64,000 nucleotides of DNA, taken from Carettochelys insculpta (Eukaryota > Chordata > Testudines > Carettochelyidae). Within the stretch, counting starts at the first letter, position 1, and every line of letters begins with the position of its first letter. The stretch is from NCBI RefSeq assembly GCF_033958435.1, contig NC_134152.1, forward strand, positions 22,852,001-22,916,000, given 5' to 3'. The notes under the pieces were generated by a model. That model was given only the letters and a program-made list of their open reading frames with translations, searched no databases and had not been told where the DNA came from. This document shows positions 1-13,200 of the stretch, one piece after another. Position numbers and translations under genes: made by a program.

Positions 1-1229
1 TGGCCCAGCAGCAAATCATTGTGAACATGTAGTAATTATTTCATCCTATTCTGGTATTCTGTATATCTTATGAACTGTGTGTCACACTGTGCAGTATTAA
101 AGCAGTTACTCCCAAAGACACGCCAGTACCACCCTCTCCTATTATTTCATGCTTTAATTAGGTCTAATTGTGCTATGTGTCACACCTGAGAATACCAAAT
201 TCAGGTCACAATGCTGAGAAATAAGGTAAATACACCCTGAAATGCTGTTGGTTATTATCCCTTAAGGTATACCGCACCAGCCACAAAAGTGAACTTCTGT
301 CTCACCACACTGTCTAACACGAAGTCATAAAAGCAGTTTCCTAAAGCATTTCAGTCTTTGTATCACCCCAGAAACTCTGGATCAATCTCATCAAATAAAA
401 GGTTCTTTAGATCCCAAAGTATCAGCCACACACCCAGGTCAATATGCAATGCAGATCTTACCCAAAAATCATACTGTTTCTAGTCCTTTGTAAAAAACTA
501 AAGATTTGTTTATAAAAAGGAAGAAAGAAATGTGAAAGTTAAAATTGGGCAAAGAAATCAAATGAAATATTTGCACAGTTCTTTGTTCAGGATTGTAACA
601 GTGATGGGGTAAGCTGCTGGCTTAAGTCTCTGGTTGCTCAATCATTGGAAGAGCCTACGTCCCTTTTATTAAAATGTTCCAATTAGCCTAAGTCTATGGT
701 CCAAAATTTGGAACAGGAAAGAAGCAAAATGGAGGTGTTTCCAAGGCATTTTTTAGCTTTTGCAATGTGGAAGAAAATCCACTGTTTCAAACAGAACCCT
801 CAGGACACCAAGTAGAAAGTCACAGGGAACAAAATGGTTTTTGGGGTCACATGGCCATGCCTGATTTTGCTTATTCACAGCTCTGGGGCCTGTGCTGCTG
901 TAACTATCAAAGTGGCAATGAAGGGAGGTATAACAGACCCAGAGACTGTGTGGGAATGCATGCAGCCCAGTTGTTTTTTCCCAGTTATCCATTCACAGAA
1001 GGATTGCTGGAGTGGCATAGCATGGAATATTCTGTACCAAGATGGTCCAACCAATGCAGTTTTGCCTCAACACCAGAAAAAGGTTAAAAGCACTTGCTAA
1101 TACAACATTCTGTAAAATCATGGCAGTATCCCAAATCTAGGTGGCTAAAGTGAACCAGCTACTCTGCCAGCAGCCAACAGCACTGTCATAACTAGTTGAT
1201 GGTGTACACATTCTGGCCTGTCAAGTGTA
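1..1229. other. upstream VWA3A intron; no feature supported
   Basis: AT-rich sequence without a convincing exon, although overlapping open frames exist at 767-1100 on both strands. These have no splice context and differ in frame. The stretch from about 680 to 1080 has the texture of an old LTR-type repeat but I cannot name it. Confidence 0.4.
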
Positions 1230-2770
1230 AAAGCATAGTAAGACAAGCTAGAAAAGAATTTGAATAGCATCTAGCAAAAGATTCAAAAGCTGATAGCAAA
1301 AGTACATCAGAAGCAGAAAAGCTTCCAAAAAATCAGTGGTGCCTCTGGATGAGTAAGTTGGCTGAGGCACACTCAAGGAAGGCAAGGCTCTTGGGGAAAA
1401 GCTAAATGAATTCTTTGCATTGCATTAGTCTTCCCTACATAGGATATAAGGGAGATTCCTACGACTGAGCCATTCTTTTTAGGAGACAAATCTATGGAAC
1501 TTTCCCAGATTGACATGTCAATAGAACAGGATTTGGAACAAGTTGATAAAGAGTAATAAGTCACCGGGACAAGATGGTAATCACCCAAGAGTTGTGAACA
1601 ACCTCAGATATGGAATTGCTTAACTACTATCTGTGGTGTGAAACCTATCACTTAACTCAGTCTCTGTACCAGATGCCTGGCAGATAGTTAAAGTGAGCAT
1701 TTTTTAGAAGAATGCTCCAAAGGTGATCCTGGCAATTACAGACTCGGAAGCCTGACTTCAGTACCAGACATATTGGTAGAAACTGTAGTGAAGAACAAAA
1801 TTATCAGATACACCAATGAACAGGATATGTTGGAGAAAATTCCACAGGTTTTGAAAAAGAAATCACATTTTTCCAATGTGTTAGAGTTCTTTAACATGGT
1901 CAGTACACATGTGGATGCAGGTGATACAGTGTACTTGGACCTTGTGAAAGCCCTCACTAAGTATTCTTAAAATAAGCTTTCATGTAAGAGGGAAAGTCCT
2001 CTGAAGGATCAGTAACTGGTTAAAAGAGAGGAAACCAAGGGTAGGAATAATTCATCAGTTTTTAGAGTGTGGTGATACAAATAATCCTATTCCCCCAGGT
2101 TCTGTACTGGGACAAGGGCTCTTCAACATATTCACAAATGATCTAGAAAAGGAAATCAACAGTTAAGTGGCAAAGTTTGAAGATGACCAATCCAAAGTTA
2201 CATAAGATAGTCAATTCCCAAGTATACTGCAAAGAGTTACAAAGAGATCTCACAAAACTGAGTCACTATTCAAGAAAATCACAGATGAAATTCAGTGTTG
2301 ATAAATGTAATGTAAATGTATGTTGGAAAACATAATCTCAACTCTACATATAAAATGATGGGATCTAAATAGCTGTAACTATGCAAGAAAGAGGCGTTAG
2401 TTATTGAGGATAGTTCTCCGAAAAACATCCACTCAGTGCACAACAATAGCAAATATAAAAGCTAATGCTAGAAACAATTAGAAAAAGGATAGGAAGGTAG
2501 AAAATATTCTAATACTTCTGTATTAATTCATTGTATACCCACACCTTGAATACTGCATTGTTCTGGTTGCCCCATCTCAAAAAAGATGTAAGTGGAAAAA
2601 GTATAGAGAAGGGCAACAAAAATTATTAAGGCTATAGGATAGCTTACATCAGAGGAGGATTTTAAAAAAACTAGAACTATTCAGGAGAAGAGACAACTGA
2701 GGAGAGGATGATAGAGATCTATAAAATCCTGACTGGCATGGAGAAGGTGAATAAGAAAGTGTCATTAAGT
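1230..2770 (+). mobile_element. heavily eroded CR1 fragment
   Basis: Scattered matches in all three frames to the reverse-transcriptase half of CR1 ORF2 in the order expected: the linker around 1245-1320, L-V-E-T-V-V-K-N-K-I near 1775-1805, Y-L-D-L-V-K-A near 1933-1955, a Q-G-S-V-L-G-like stretch near 2095-2120, F-E-D-D-Q at about 2176 in place of F-A-D-D-T, and the C-terminal K-I-L-T-G-M-E-K-V-N near 2722-2752. Many stops and indels; much older than the copy at 59.7 kb, against which it can be aligned. Confidence 0.8.
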
Positions 2771-2779
2771 AATTAATAG

Positions 2780-3502
2780 ATGGCAGGTTTAAAACAAATA
2801 CAAGAAAGTGCATTGCACATAACATTGCACACAATGAACAAGGTTTGCAAACTGTCCAGACTCTGCAAGAGAGTGTGGAATAACAACAAGCTGTACACTC
2901 ACACCAAAATGCAAGTCTACAGAGCCTGCATCCTCAGCACCCTCCTTTATGGCAGCGAGACTTGGACCCTGTATGCCTGCCAGGAAAAGAGGCTGAACAT
3001 CTTCCACTTGCACTGCCTCAGGCGCATCCTTGGAATATCATGGAAGGACAGAGTGACCAACACCTCTGTCCTCGAGCAAGCTGGAATCCCAACCATGCAC
3101 ACCCTCCTCAGGCAGCGTCGACTCTGCTGGCTTGGCCACGTCCACAGGATGAATGATGGAAGGATTCCAAAAGACATCCTGTATGGTGAGCTAGCCTCTG
3201 GCAAAAGACCTCCCGGACGCCCCCAGTTGCGCTACAAAGATATCTGCAAGAGAGACCTCAGAGAGGTAGACATCGAGCTGGACAACTGGGAAGAACTAGC
3301 AGACGACCGCAGCAGATGGAGGCAGGGGTTACACAAGGGCCTTCAGAAGGGCGAGATGAAGATCAGACAGCTAGCAGAGGAGAAGCGAGCACACAGAAAG
3401 CACAATAAGGGCTTGCCAGACATCCACTACATCTGCAAGAGATGCAGCAAGGACTGTCACTCTCATGTGGGTCTTCATAGCCACAATAGACGCTGTAAAT
3501 GA
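2780..3502 (+). pseudogene. C-terminal part of a non-CR1 LINE protein (ORF still open)
   Basis: A 240-codon open frame. From residue ~20 it reads like the region after the polymerase domain of a non-LTR retrotransposon: L-L-Y-G-S-E-T-W-T-L-Y, L-R-R-I-L-G-I-S-W-K-D, R-R-L-C-W-L-G-H-V-H-R-M, G-K-R-P-P-G-R-P. It ends with a C2HC-type finger (C-x2-C...H-x3-C, about residues 219-239) before the TGA. The polymerase itself is missing, so this is a 5'-truncated copy, and the first ~20 codons are probably the end of the adjoining CR1. The clade is not certain. The open frame beside very decayed CR1 suggests a later insertion. Confidence 0.72.
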
Positions 3503-3829
3503 AGTCCTCAATTGAAACTTTAAAGGGTGCGATCCATAGTCTATGCAGACTGAAGGATGTGTGCAGGAGAGCTGTGACAAGGATTTATGGCTGGACATAT
3601 TTTATAAGGCTAATGTTTGCATATAGGCGCACAATTATCAGACCATAGTTTATTGAATATACCAGTAATGATAAATTGCACCTACCAGATTCTCCTCTTT
3701 CCTAAGGTGGTACACATATTGCCACAAGGCACTTGCACTGTTTCTGGGACTCTCAAACAACTCTTGTCTATTCCTCAGCTAACTGTAATTCTCACCACAT
3801 GCCTGGCAATACCTGATGACAGAAGCATT

Positions 3830-3983
3830 ATTCCTCAACTTGGAAAGGGCTAACACTGTAAGGGAAAGTGCTCTGTTTTGTCAAGAGTCTGTCAACAAAA
3901 TGCCTTTTGTGTGTAGATGATCCCTGAGTTTTATCAAGAGATACCCAGTTTTGTCAACAAAACTCTGTAGTGTAGGCGCAGCC
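3830..3983. mobile_element. MITE fragment (TTTTGTCAACAAAACT family)
   Basis: Right end gtagtgtaggcgcagcc at 3967-3983, with gttttgtcaacaaaact just inside. Left end lost. Confidence 0.6.
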
Positions 3984-4190
3984 TAAACGTATCAAAAACT
4001 TTTACCTACTTTACCATTTCCATCAGTTTAAATACTTGGATTTTGTTTACGTGTATAGTTTAATTATTCAGTTATCTTACTTTTCAGTCAACACCTGTTT
4101 GGAAATACAAATTTAGTCCAAAATAGAAGTGTATTAATTTAGATTATTTTTAAAATCCTTTTTCATTGGTTGTCTATATTTTGTTCACAG

Positions 4191-4285
4191 AAGCAGCTTG
4201 ATCGAATGGTGAAAATGTATGAGAGGCGAATAGACTGGCTTTCTATCGCAAGCCGAAGAATATGGGGAACTGTTTGTGAACGGAG
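4191..4285 (+). CDS. VWA3A: VWA3A exon a
   Basis: Reads [20 protein letters not shown] then [11 protein letters not shown]. The acceptor is a pyrimidine-rich tract ending ttgttcacag and the donor is gtactgg. The exon starts in phase 0 and leaves two bases of a codon. It is basic and amphipathic and leads directly into the first VWA-like module. It is the first exon of the gene visible here, and nothing upstream in the window could be supported as an earlier exon. Confidence 0.85.
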
Positions 4286-7200
4286 GTACTGGTATTGGGT
4301 ATTGTGACAAGGTCAGACCAAAGGGCTACTACAGAGTAGGGAAAAGGGAGCCCAAAAAGGGTGAAAGGCCTGCTAATTTGTCCTTAGCCTCTGGTTGTCA
4401 GAAGCTGGAAATGAATAACAGCAGAGGGATCACTTGATGATTACCTGCTCTGTTCACTCCCTCTCAGGCATCTGGCACTGGCCACTGCTGGAAGACACAA
4501 TACTGGGCTAGATGGACCTTTAGTCTGACCAGTGTGGCCATTCTTATGTTCTAATTAGAGGTGGATGCTTGCAGGACGATCAGGAACAGTTGGCAGGGAG
4601 CTGTCTCACGCCAAGTGGGGCCAGTTAACTCTCTACTTCAAGCCTCCTGGGAGCCTTTAGAAGCCCTCTAGTTAGAAGGAGTAGGGGAGAGAGAAGTAGA
4701 GACGGAAGAAAGAGTAATAGGGATGGTATAGAAAATGTACTCCCCTATATGCATCATTTGCAGATATGTGACTTGTGCATGCAATTAAGTATCCATTTTT
4801 GAAAACTGAAATTTTAATCTTCAGAATATAGGTATAGTTTTTTATTATTGATGGTGAAGTGTTCAGTGGACCATAGAAACACTCATATTCAAATATGCTA
4901 GGAAAGAAGCCATAGCTTCAATGAGCCGTGTTAAAATACACATTTAAATCTGAAGTATTTAGGAAGTGACACCTTAGGAAATACTCTGTCATAATTCCTG
5001 TGTAAATAGGACCTGATGTGTATGGGTAGAACCTTACACTAGAAGCACCTGTTGACAGAGTAGTGTCAACAGAAACTCTGTCTACAGAATGCATCTACAC
5101 ACACAAGCACATAAACAGCACAATCTGCTCTGTCGGTAGAGAGCAGCCAGACTTCCCTGCCCTCTATCAACAGAACAGCTGACCATTAGCTCTGCAAATA
5201 GGGCTGCCTGGGGAACTAGAAGCCCTCTCTGTTGGCAGAGGTAGCTATACTGTACTTCTGTCAAGAGACGTCTGTCGACAGAAGTGTTATTCCTCAAATT
5301 TTTGAGGGATAACACTGTCAAGACAAATGCAGAGATCTGTCGAGATTCTGTCAACAGAGCTCTTTATGGCTGTGTCTACACTAGCACCCCCCTTTTGAAA
5401 GGGAGATGCTAATGAGACTCTTTGGGGTATGCTACTGAGGCACTACAATGACTATGCAGCGCCTTATTAGCATGGTGGCAGCTGCAGCTCTATGAAAGTG
5501 CCACTTTCGATCGCTCACAGCTCATCTACCCAGGGTTATTTTCAAAAGGACCCCACACACTTTGAAATCCACTTATTCCTATAACCAAATATGAATGCAT
5601 AGTACTGTGGCTCTTTTGTTGATTGCTAATTTGTTTCCTGAACAGCTGAGCTCAGAGTAGGACTTGTATAGATTCTTATTTTGGCCAGAATTCAGCAAAC
5701 TCTAATGCACATGTATAGCTTTAATCACATGAATTGTCCCGGTGTTTCCAGGATGCGGCCAGGATTGCTTATTCCAGACCAAGTGTGTGTGGTTTCACCC
5801 TAATGCTTCAGGGAAGCAAGGGTGGAAGATATGTATTACTCCACAGATTCTAAGGCCACAATTTGAACAATAATTAACTGTGAAGTCATTAAAATATCTA
5901 AAGAGAGAGACAGAAATTGTGTATTTTATTTGGGTCATTTTTAATTAAGGTATGTGTTCCTTGTGTAGGGTTGTTATACTTGTTGATATCTCAATAACGA
6001 ATTCCTTATACATCATTCATATCCAACACTCCTTACGACTTTTACTTGAAGAACAAATCTCAAACAAGGATTTCTTCAATATTATAGCGTAAGTAGGCTA
6101 TTTTTCTTTAAACAATTACCTGAAACACGCAGTAGGCAAGCAGTACACCAAGTAGATAAAGATAGTAAAAGCTCTGTTAACCAACACTCAATTAACCAGC
6201 ATTTTGAATCTCTTCCAGTACAGTCTTCAACCTAGTAACCAAGACTAGTATACTGCTCAGCACATTTTGCAATCATACATCCTGCACCCTACTTTTATGC
6301 AAAAGAGGCAGAAGTCAAGTAAACAAACTGAAATCAGGGATTCATTTTAAAACAGCAGCTTCCAGGATGTGTCATAGGGTCATTACAGATTCAGCTCAAT
6401 CTCCTGCACTTTCTGTATCTAAGTTGTTAATTGATGTTGATAATGATGATTCTGTGGCAGTGCAAGATCCTGAAGTTCCTTCTGAATCATCAAAGAAAGA
6501 TTGAATTACGTTCAGCATAGTTTTAGTGATCCGAGTATATGCCAGGTGCTGCCCATAGTGATAGTAGTGTCATGAGATAACTTACTGTATAGAAAACTTT
6601 ACCTGTATGCACCTAAGTTCTTCAAGAAATGCACTGCTCTGCAGTGCAGTACTACAACTGGCTTGGTGAGTACCTGTGTGCTATTTTATACTTTGTTCAT
6701 TTTATTGTATTCTAATTGTTTGAAAATTGGTATGCCATTGGTAAATTATAACTCTCAGTTAACCAGCACCCTCTCACACCCTCCACATGCCAGTTATCAT
6801 AGCTTTTATTGTAGAAAAATTATATGAAAGAAAGTTTACCAGCTTAGCTATTGAAGGTTGGCAATGTCTTATCTGATTTAGATGATATTTTACAATATTT
6901 AACTTTTTGTGATAGAATAATTACAAGAAGAATCTATGAAAGTCACCCATATTTGCCTTTATCAGTATTTTAAACAGATGATATATTGAGTGGCCAGTCT
7001 GGTAATTAAGGATCATCCTCTGCTTTATGATGTTTATGCTGCAGGATTTTGCACATTTCAGTGAATCAAGGTAACAAACACTGAGATAGTTATAGTGTTG
7101 AGGACAGTTGCAAAAGTCAAGTATCAACAGCAACATGTTTAAATAAATAATTGGATTTATTAGGACTCTTTACTGCAAAATCCCTCTCGCAATTGACAAG

Positions 7201-10200
7201 AGGCATAAACACAATAGTGTATGAACTTTGAATAATATTTCTCCTAGTATACAACAATGCTAAAATTCCTTAATGCACAGGGAGGTGTGAAATGATCCAT
7301 AAATTGAAACAGAAACTGAGGTCAGGTAACAAACATCTGTAATGCTAGATTTTATTTAGGGAATTTACACTGTACCATTCTGTGCTATAATTTGAAAAAT
7401 TAATCAATGATTTATTTTTTCCACAGATTTGGAAGTGACACCAGATCTTGGAAACCAGAAATGGTTCCTTCAAATCTAGAAAATTTACAAAGTGCCTGGA
7501 GGTATAATCAAATCATTGTGTATATTTATAAATTTAGTGGAAGTGCTTAATAAATGTAGCATAGAACCAAGTTCAGCCAGAGCAGTGAACACTTATACAT
7601 ATTTCAGAAGTTTAGTATGCTGTGCTGTGCTATAGGTTGTGTACTTCACCTCTGAAAACTGACTTGTGAAAACAGTGTGATAGCATTTAATGTTTAGTGT
7701 CTTGAAATTATTTTTGTATCATATGTGCTCCATTTAGAAGTTTAGAGATTTTTTTTTGTTTTTTTGTATTTGATTTTTTTAATAACTGCCAAACCTTCTG
7801 ATTCAATCTGAGAGCTGAAATTCAATCTGGATTCTTTTTTTCTTGTATACAAGTAGCACTCTGCATGCGAAATTATACACTCGTGAAGCCTATGCAGTCT
7901 CATTGTCTTCAGAAGATCTGCACAGATGTAACTGATCGGAATTTAGTAAACGGTTCTGTTGATGCATGAGAGAGTAGAATTATGAGTTAACGTGGAGTAT
8001 TACAATTTTCTTATATAATGTGCATTAAAAATCTTCCTGCCTTAAAACTGTGCCTTGAGCCTTCCCACAGTAGCTTATAGGTGGTGGCTGCAGTGCAAAA
8101 ATTAGGTCCGTCCACATGGGTCATTGTATCATTTCGTGCACTGAGTGTCCTCATTTAGGAGCTATTTCTATTTTCCAGTGCATCACCATGGCTGTGTCTA
8201 CACTTGCATTCCTTTTTCGAAAGAGGCATGCAAATGAGGCAAATTGAAAATGCAAATTACTTGCAAATTTGCATATCTGACACCTCATTTGCATACTCAT
8301 TTCAAAATAGCTTCTTTCAAAAAAAGAAAAAAGAAAACCAGTGTAGACACTGCTCTTTCGAAAGTAAACCCCATCTTCGAAAGAATCCTTCTTCCCTTTA
8401 TTTAATGGTAAGAAGGATTCTTTCGAAGATGGGGTTCACTTTCAAAAGAGCAGCATCGACACTGGTTTTCTTCTTTCAAAAGAAGCTATTTCAAAATAGG
8501 AATATGCAAATGAGGTGTCAGGTATGCAAATCTGCACCACATTTGTAATTTCAATTTCCCTCATTTGCATACCTCTTTCGAAAGAGGAATGCAACTGTAG
8601 ACACAGCCCATGAGATTTTAGTGGGTTTAGTGCATTTTACTGTTTCTTGCAGCAAAGACTTTCTAATGTATATTCTTTGCATTTTGATTATTAGTAAAAC
8701 TCTCCTTCTAGATGGGTGTTGAGCCTGCAGTGCAATGGCAGTAGAAATTTCATGAGTGCTCTGAGAAGAGCAGTGGAAGTAGACCTCAAAGATAAAGACA
8801 AATGTGAATCTCAAGGGCTTTATCTGCTTACCACCGGAGTTCCTGACCAGGAAATGGTGAGTATCAGTACAAAGCTTTGCATGTTGTTTTCAAGTATTTG
8901 TTGCTTATTCAGAATTATTCTCCAACTTTTTTCAGCTGCCTTCCATTGTTTGTTGATAGAATACTTGTCTTTCATATATGTAAGGCCATCGACCATATCA
9001 GGATTTGTGACTTCACCTCCTGAAATTATTCTTTCTTATATAATTCAAGGCAAGAAATATTACTGGGCGAATCTTAGAAGGATCTGAATTCTTTTGTCTG
9101 ATCCACCTCTCCATGCTCATTGATACTGTCGATCCCCTTTCTAACTACAACAGATGTTTCCTTTCCCACTCCTGCCTCTATCTGGCAACTCCTCATCAGC
9201 CCAACCATACCCTATCTGCAGGAGAAGACATCAGCTCTTATTTCAGGCAGCACATTTTTCCCCAGTTAGAAGAGGATTTAAATTTTAACAAGTCTCTCAT
9301 CAGTTCTGTAGCTAACTATAGAGTCAATTTACATACAATTAAGCTCTGAGGGTCAGATTCTCAGTTGAAATGAAGTGATATAGGATACAGTTACACTAGC
9401 CTATAACCAGGTCAGTCACATCATCACAGGTTCATTCAGCTGTACATCTACCAACGTCATATATGCCATCATGTACCAGCAGTGCCCCTCTGCTATATAC
9501 ATTGGACAAACTGGACAGACCCTACGGAAAAGAATAAATGCACCCAAGTCAGGTATCAGAAATGGCAAAGTACAAAAGCCTGTCGGAGAGCACTTCAATC
9601 TCCCAGGACACACAGTAACAGATTTAAAAGTAGCTGTCCTACAGCAAAAAAATTTTAAAACCAGACTCCAAAGAGAAACTGCTGAGCTTCATTTCATCTG
9701 CAAATTTGACACCCTCAGCTCAGGATTAAACAAAGACTGTGATTGGCTGGCTAAATACAAAGGCAGTTTCTCCTCTCTTGGTGTTCACACCTCCAGATCA
9801 ACTGCTGGTAGTATGCCTCATCCTCCCTGACTGAGTTAACCTCATTATCTCCAGCCTTGCTCTGGCCAGCCTATTTATACCTGCCTCTGCAAATTTCCAC
9901 TACCTGAATATGACAAAGTGGGTCTTTGCCCACGAAAGCTTATGCTCATTCATTTCTGTTAGTCTATAAGGTGCCACAGGACCCCTCGTTGCTTTTACAG
10001 TTACACTAGTGAGTTTTGTAGACGAAGCTGAGGTTTTGTAAACAAAAGTCAAAGAGCATCTACACACAACGTGCATTTTGTCAACAGAAACTGTTGACAA
10101 AAAAGCTGTGTAGACACTCTGGGGGGCCCTCTTCTCAACAGAGCGAATCAAAAGATCAAACCACTTTTATATGTAGACATGAGCTGTCAACAGAAGTTTT

Positions 10201-13200
10201 GTTGGAACATCTCTTCTGACAGTAACTTCTGTCGACAGATCGCTGTAGTGTAACAGTAGCCATAGGTGATATACACCAGCTGAGGATCTGACCCTGTAAG
10301 TCAATAAAATCGTGAAAATCTTTGGATGTTCTTGATGGTAGCCTTTATTTTTGTCTTATAGCATGCAATTAATGCTTATGTGGCAGATGTCTGTGGAGGT
10401 TGTGATTTGCAGCTTCATGTCTGTCTGTTCGATGTAAATGGTTTTGACTCCAGTGGCATTATTCCATCCCGCTATGCCAGTCCATATGAAACTGTCAACG
10501 CATTTAGAGAAATCGCACATGCTTCCAATGGAAGGTTTCATTGGTTTGGAAAAACAGGTATGTTCCATCTTAACACATGCCTCCTCTGATGGGCAAGTCT
10601 GTAATGCACTCTTGCATACACCCGTTTTCTGAAACAAATAGCTTCCCCTTTACATTGTGTTAAGATGTTATACTAGCATTGAAATAGACAGAGGGCTCTT
10701 CTGTTAAGGCCTTTAGAGCAGGGGCAGGTAATAATTTTTGATCGGGGGTCACTCCAAGTTTTTGTGAGTGATCAAGGGCCATAGTTTTCTATGGAGGGGA
10801 TGTGGGGTATGGGACAGATGTTAGGTGCAGAAAGGGATCTCAGGTAAGGCTTTGGGGTGCAGGAGAGGGTGTAGGTACTGCAAGGGAGTGAAGGAGGGGG
10901 TTGTGATCTGGGGCAGGGAATTGGGGTGCAGAGTCGGGGAGGTGGTATGGGTGCAGGAAAGGATTTTGTCATGTGGGAGGAGATGCAGAATCTGTGAGGG
11001 AGTTGTGATCTAGGCAGAGGGTAAGGTGAGTGAAGAAGGTTTGGTTGGTGACCTGGGGCAGTAGGAGGTGATGATCTGGGACAGGGATTTAAGGTATGGG
11101 AGTGGGCGAGAGTGTGTCTCGCAGTTCTGGCAGGGTGGGCCAGGGCCCAGATTAAAAGACTTGGTGGGCTGGCTTCAGCCCATGGGTTGTACCTTGCTTT
11201 TGGGGTTACTGCAATAGAAAAGTGTAATGATGCAGGATATCCGTACTTTAGAATTTTAGAATCTAATTAGAAACTAATGTAATCATAATTCAACTCCTGA
11301 TAGGCATTTCTAAAAGCAAGCATTTTCAAGTTTTTTAATTACTAATGAAGTGTGGGCCAGATTATGTCTAGCTCTTCTGAGGAACACACCTTATTGTTCT
11401 TTTTCTCTTAATTTTATGTGCTCTGCAAGTTGCAATATGTTTTCTTTAAAATAATTACCTACTGATAAGCACGTATTTTATTACCAGGGATTTATGAAAG
11501 TGATGATATCAGTATTATTGTGTCTGAAATAGAGAAAGCAGTCAACTATTCCCAAAAGGTATGTTTAAAAGTTTTTTTTTTAATTTTCTTCAGAAAATAA
11601 CTACAGTATTTGCTCAGTTGACGATTTTCAGGCTGTCAGCTACAAAATCAAACAATTTAGAAGATTGTGCATGATTTAAGATAATATAAAGTAATGTTTT
11701 AAAGTAAAAATAGGGTTCTACTCTGGAAAGCAACTATAAAAAATGGCCTGGCGGTGTCCCATGTTTGTGTTTCAATGATTCCATATCAAATATGATGTGT
11801 TTATAAGTAAAAGGATGCTCTTTTTTTTACCAATTCTATAAACCTAGCCTGGGCTTTGAATCAAACTGTTTGGTTCTTGCATATCACCCCTAATAAACAT
11901 GCTAAATTGTGCTCTCAGTTATTTCTGAGCAACCCAAATGGCAGTAATAAATATAGCTGTGAGCATAATCTGACCTGTGAAATCTATTTCTGATGAAGAT
12001 AAACAAAATGGTTGTCACTCTTCTGTGCAGTCCAACTTTGGCTGTGTCTACACGTGCCATTTCTTCCAGAAGTGGCATGGTAATGAGCCATCTGGAAGAT
12101 GCTAATGAGGAGCGGATGTAAATTTTCTGCACCTCATTAGCACATGGGCATGTGATTTGGAGTATAGAAGAAGCTCTCCCAGACTCTAAAATACATGTGC
12201 GGATGCAAGTCCCGTGGGGATCTTCCAGAAGGGGATCTTCTGTCAGGTCATTATTTCTCTATGGCTGCATCTACACTGCAGTGATCTTTCCAAAGAAGAT
12301 TTTTCCAGATCCCTTCTGAAAAAAACTTCTTTTGAAAGGTGCGTCCACATACAATAAAGCAGATTAAAAAAGCAATATGCTTGCGATAGAGAGCATCCAC
12401 ACAGAATGGACAAAGGATCGAAAACTCTGGCTCCATGAGGACTGCTCTTCTGAAAAAAGAGTTTGTGGAGCGGCTACACACGCTTTCTTTCAAAAGAAGC
12501 TTTTAAAAGAAGGTGCTCTTCCTGATCCAGGAGTGGAAGAGGGCTTCCAAAAGAAGAGTTACATTCTTTCCATTTCAGATTGAAAGAATGCATTTGTGTG
12601 TAAACACTCTGCAAGTTTTTTCAAAAAAAGGGCCAGATTTTCCAAAAGAACTTGCTAGTGTAGAAGCAGCCTGTGTGTGTTTCACTCCCAGCCTGTCTTG
12701 TCCATGTAGATTGTAAACTCTTTGCGGAAGGGACTAGCTCTTACTTGTCAGATTCTTCTGTAATGCAAGTAAAAAAATTGATTCTTTGTGCACAGGCTGA
12801 TTTAGCATTGCCATCAGTTTTACATGTAAACTATGCTGCACAATGTGGAATAATTCATATATATAACAAAAATGGACATTTGATTTGTCGTTAAATTATG
12901 TTCAACATAATGTCAGGCTTTTGATTTGCTCATTTCTCCTGAAAAGGTTGTTCTGACTAATGCTAAAATTAGGCACCTTGAAGCAGATGTTCAGAAATTT
13001 ACCCGCTCATCTTCTACCCCCTTATGGAAAATCTGTCCCCTCATCTAAGCAAAGGTGTAACAAAACTTGCTCAGATAGAATTTACCATCCATTTTATGCT
13101 TATAATTAACACGTTATATAAAACATTTCTGAGTTTTTCCACCATTTTTCCTAAAGAGTAATTGCTCATTTCATAATGAATATTCTGTTTACAATTTGTT

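Larger units (their letters stand above)
9380..10262. mobile_element. MITE (TCTGTCGACAGA family) hosting a Penelope-like insertion
   Basis: Left end ggatacagttacactag (9383-9399) pairs with gtagtgtaacagtagcc (10245-10261). The body, about 10010-10262, contains gtcgacagatcgc and gttgacaaaaaagc. The 14-bp duplication of the Penelope-like copy is this element's own terminal sequence. Confidence 0.7.

Noticed and set aside
767..1100. Possible upstream VWA3A exon
   Set aside because: No acceptor/donor pair in a consistent frame and no VWA-family motifs.
8190..8608. CRISPR-like or host RNA hairpin
   Set aside because: It is a single inverted repeat with a 3-bp target duplication and transposon-type termini, repeated elsewhere in the window.
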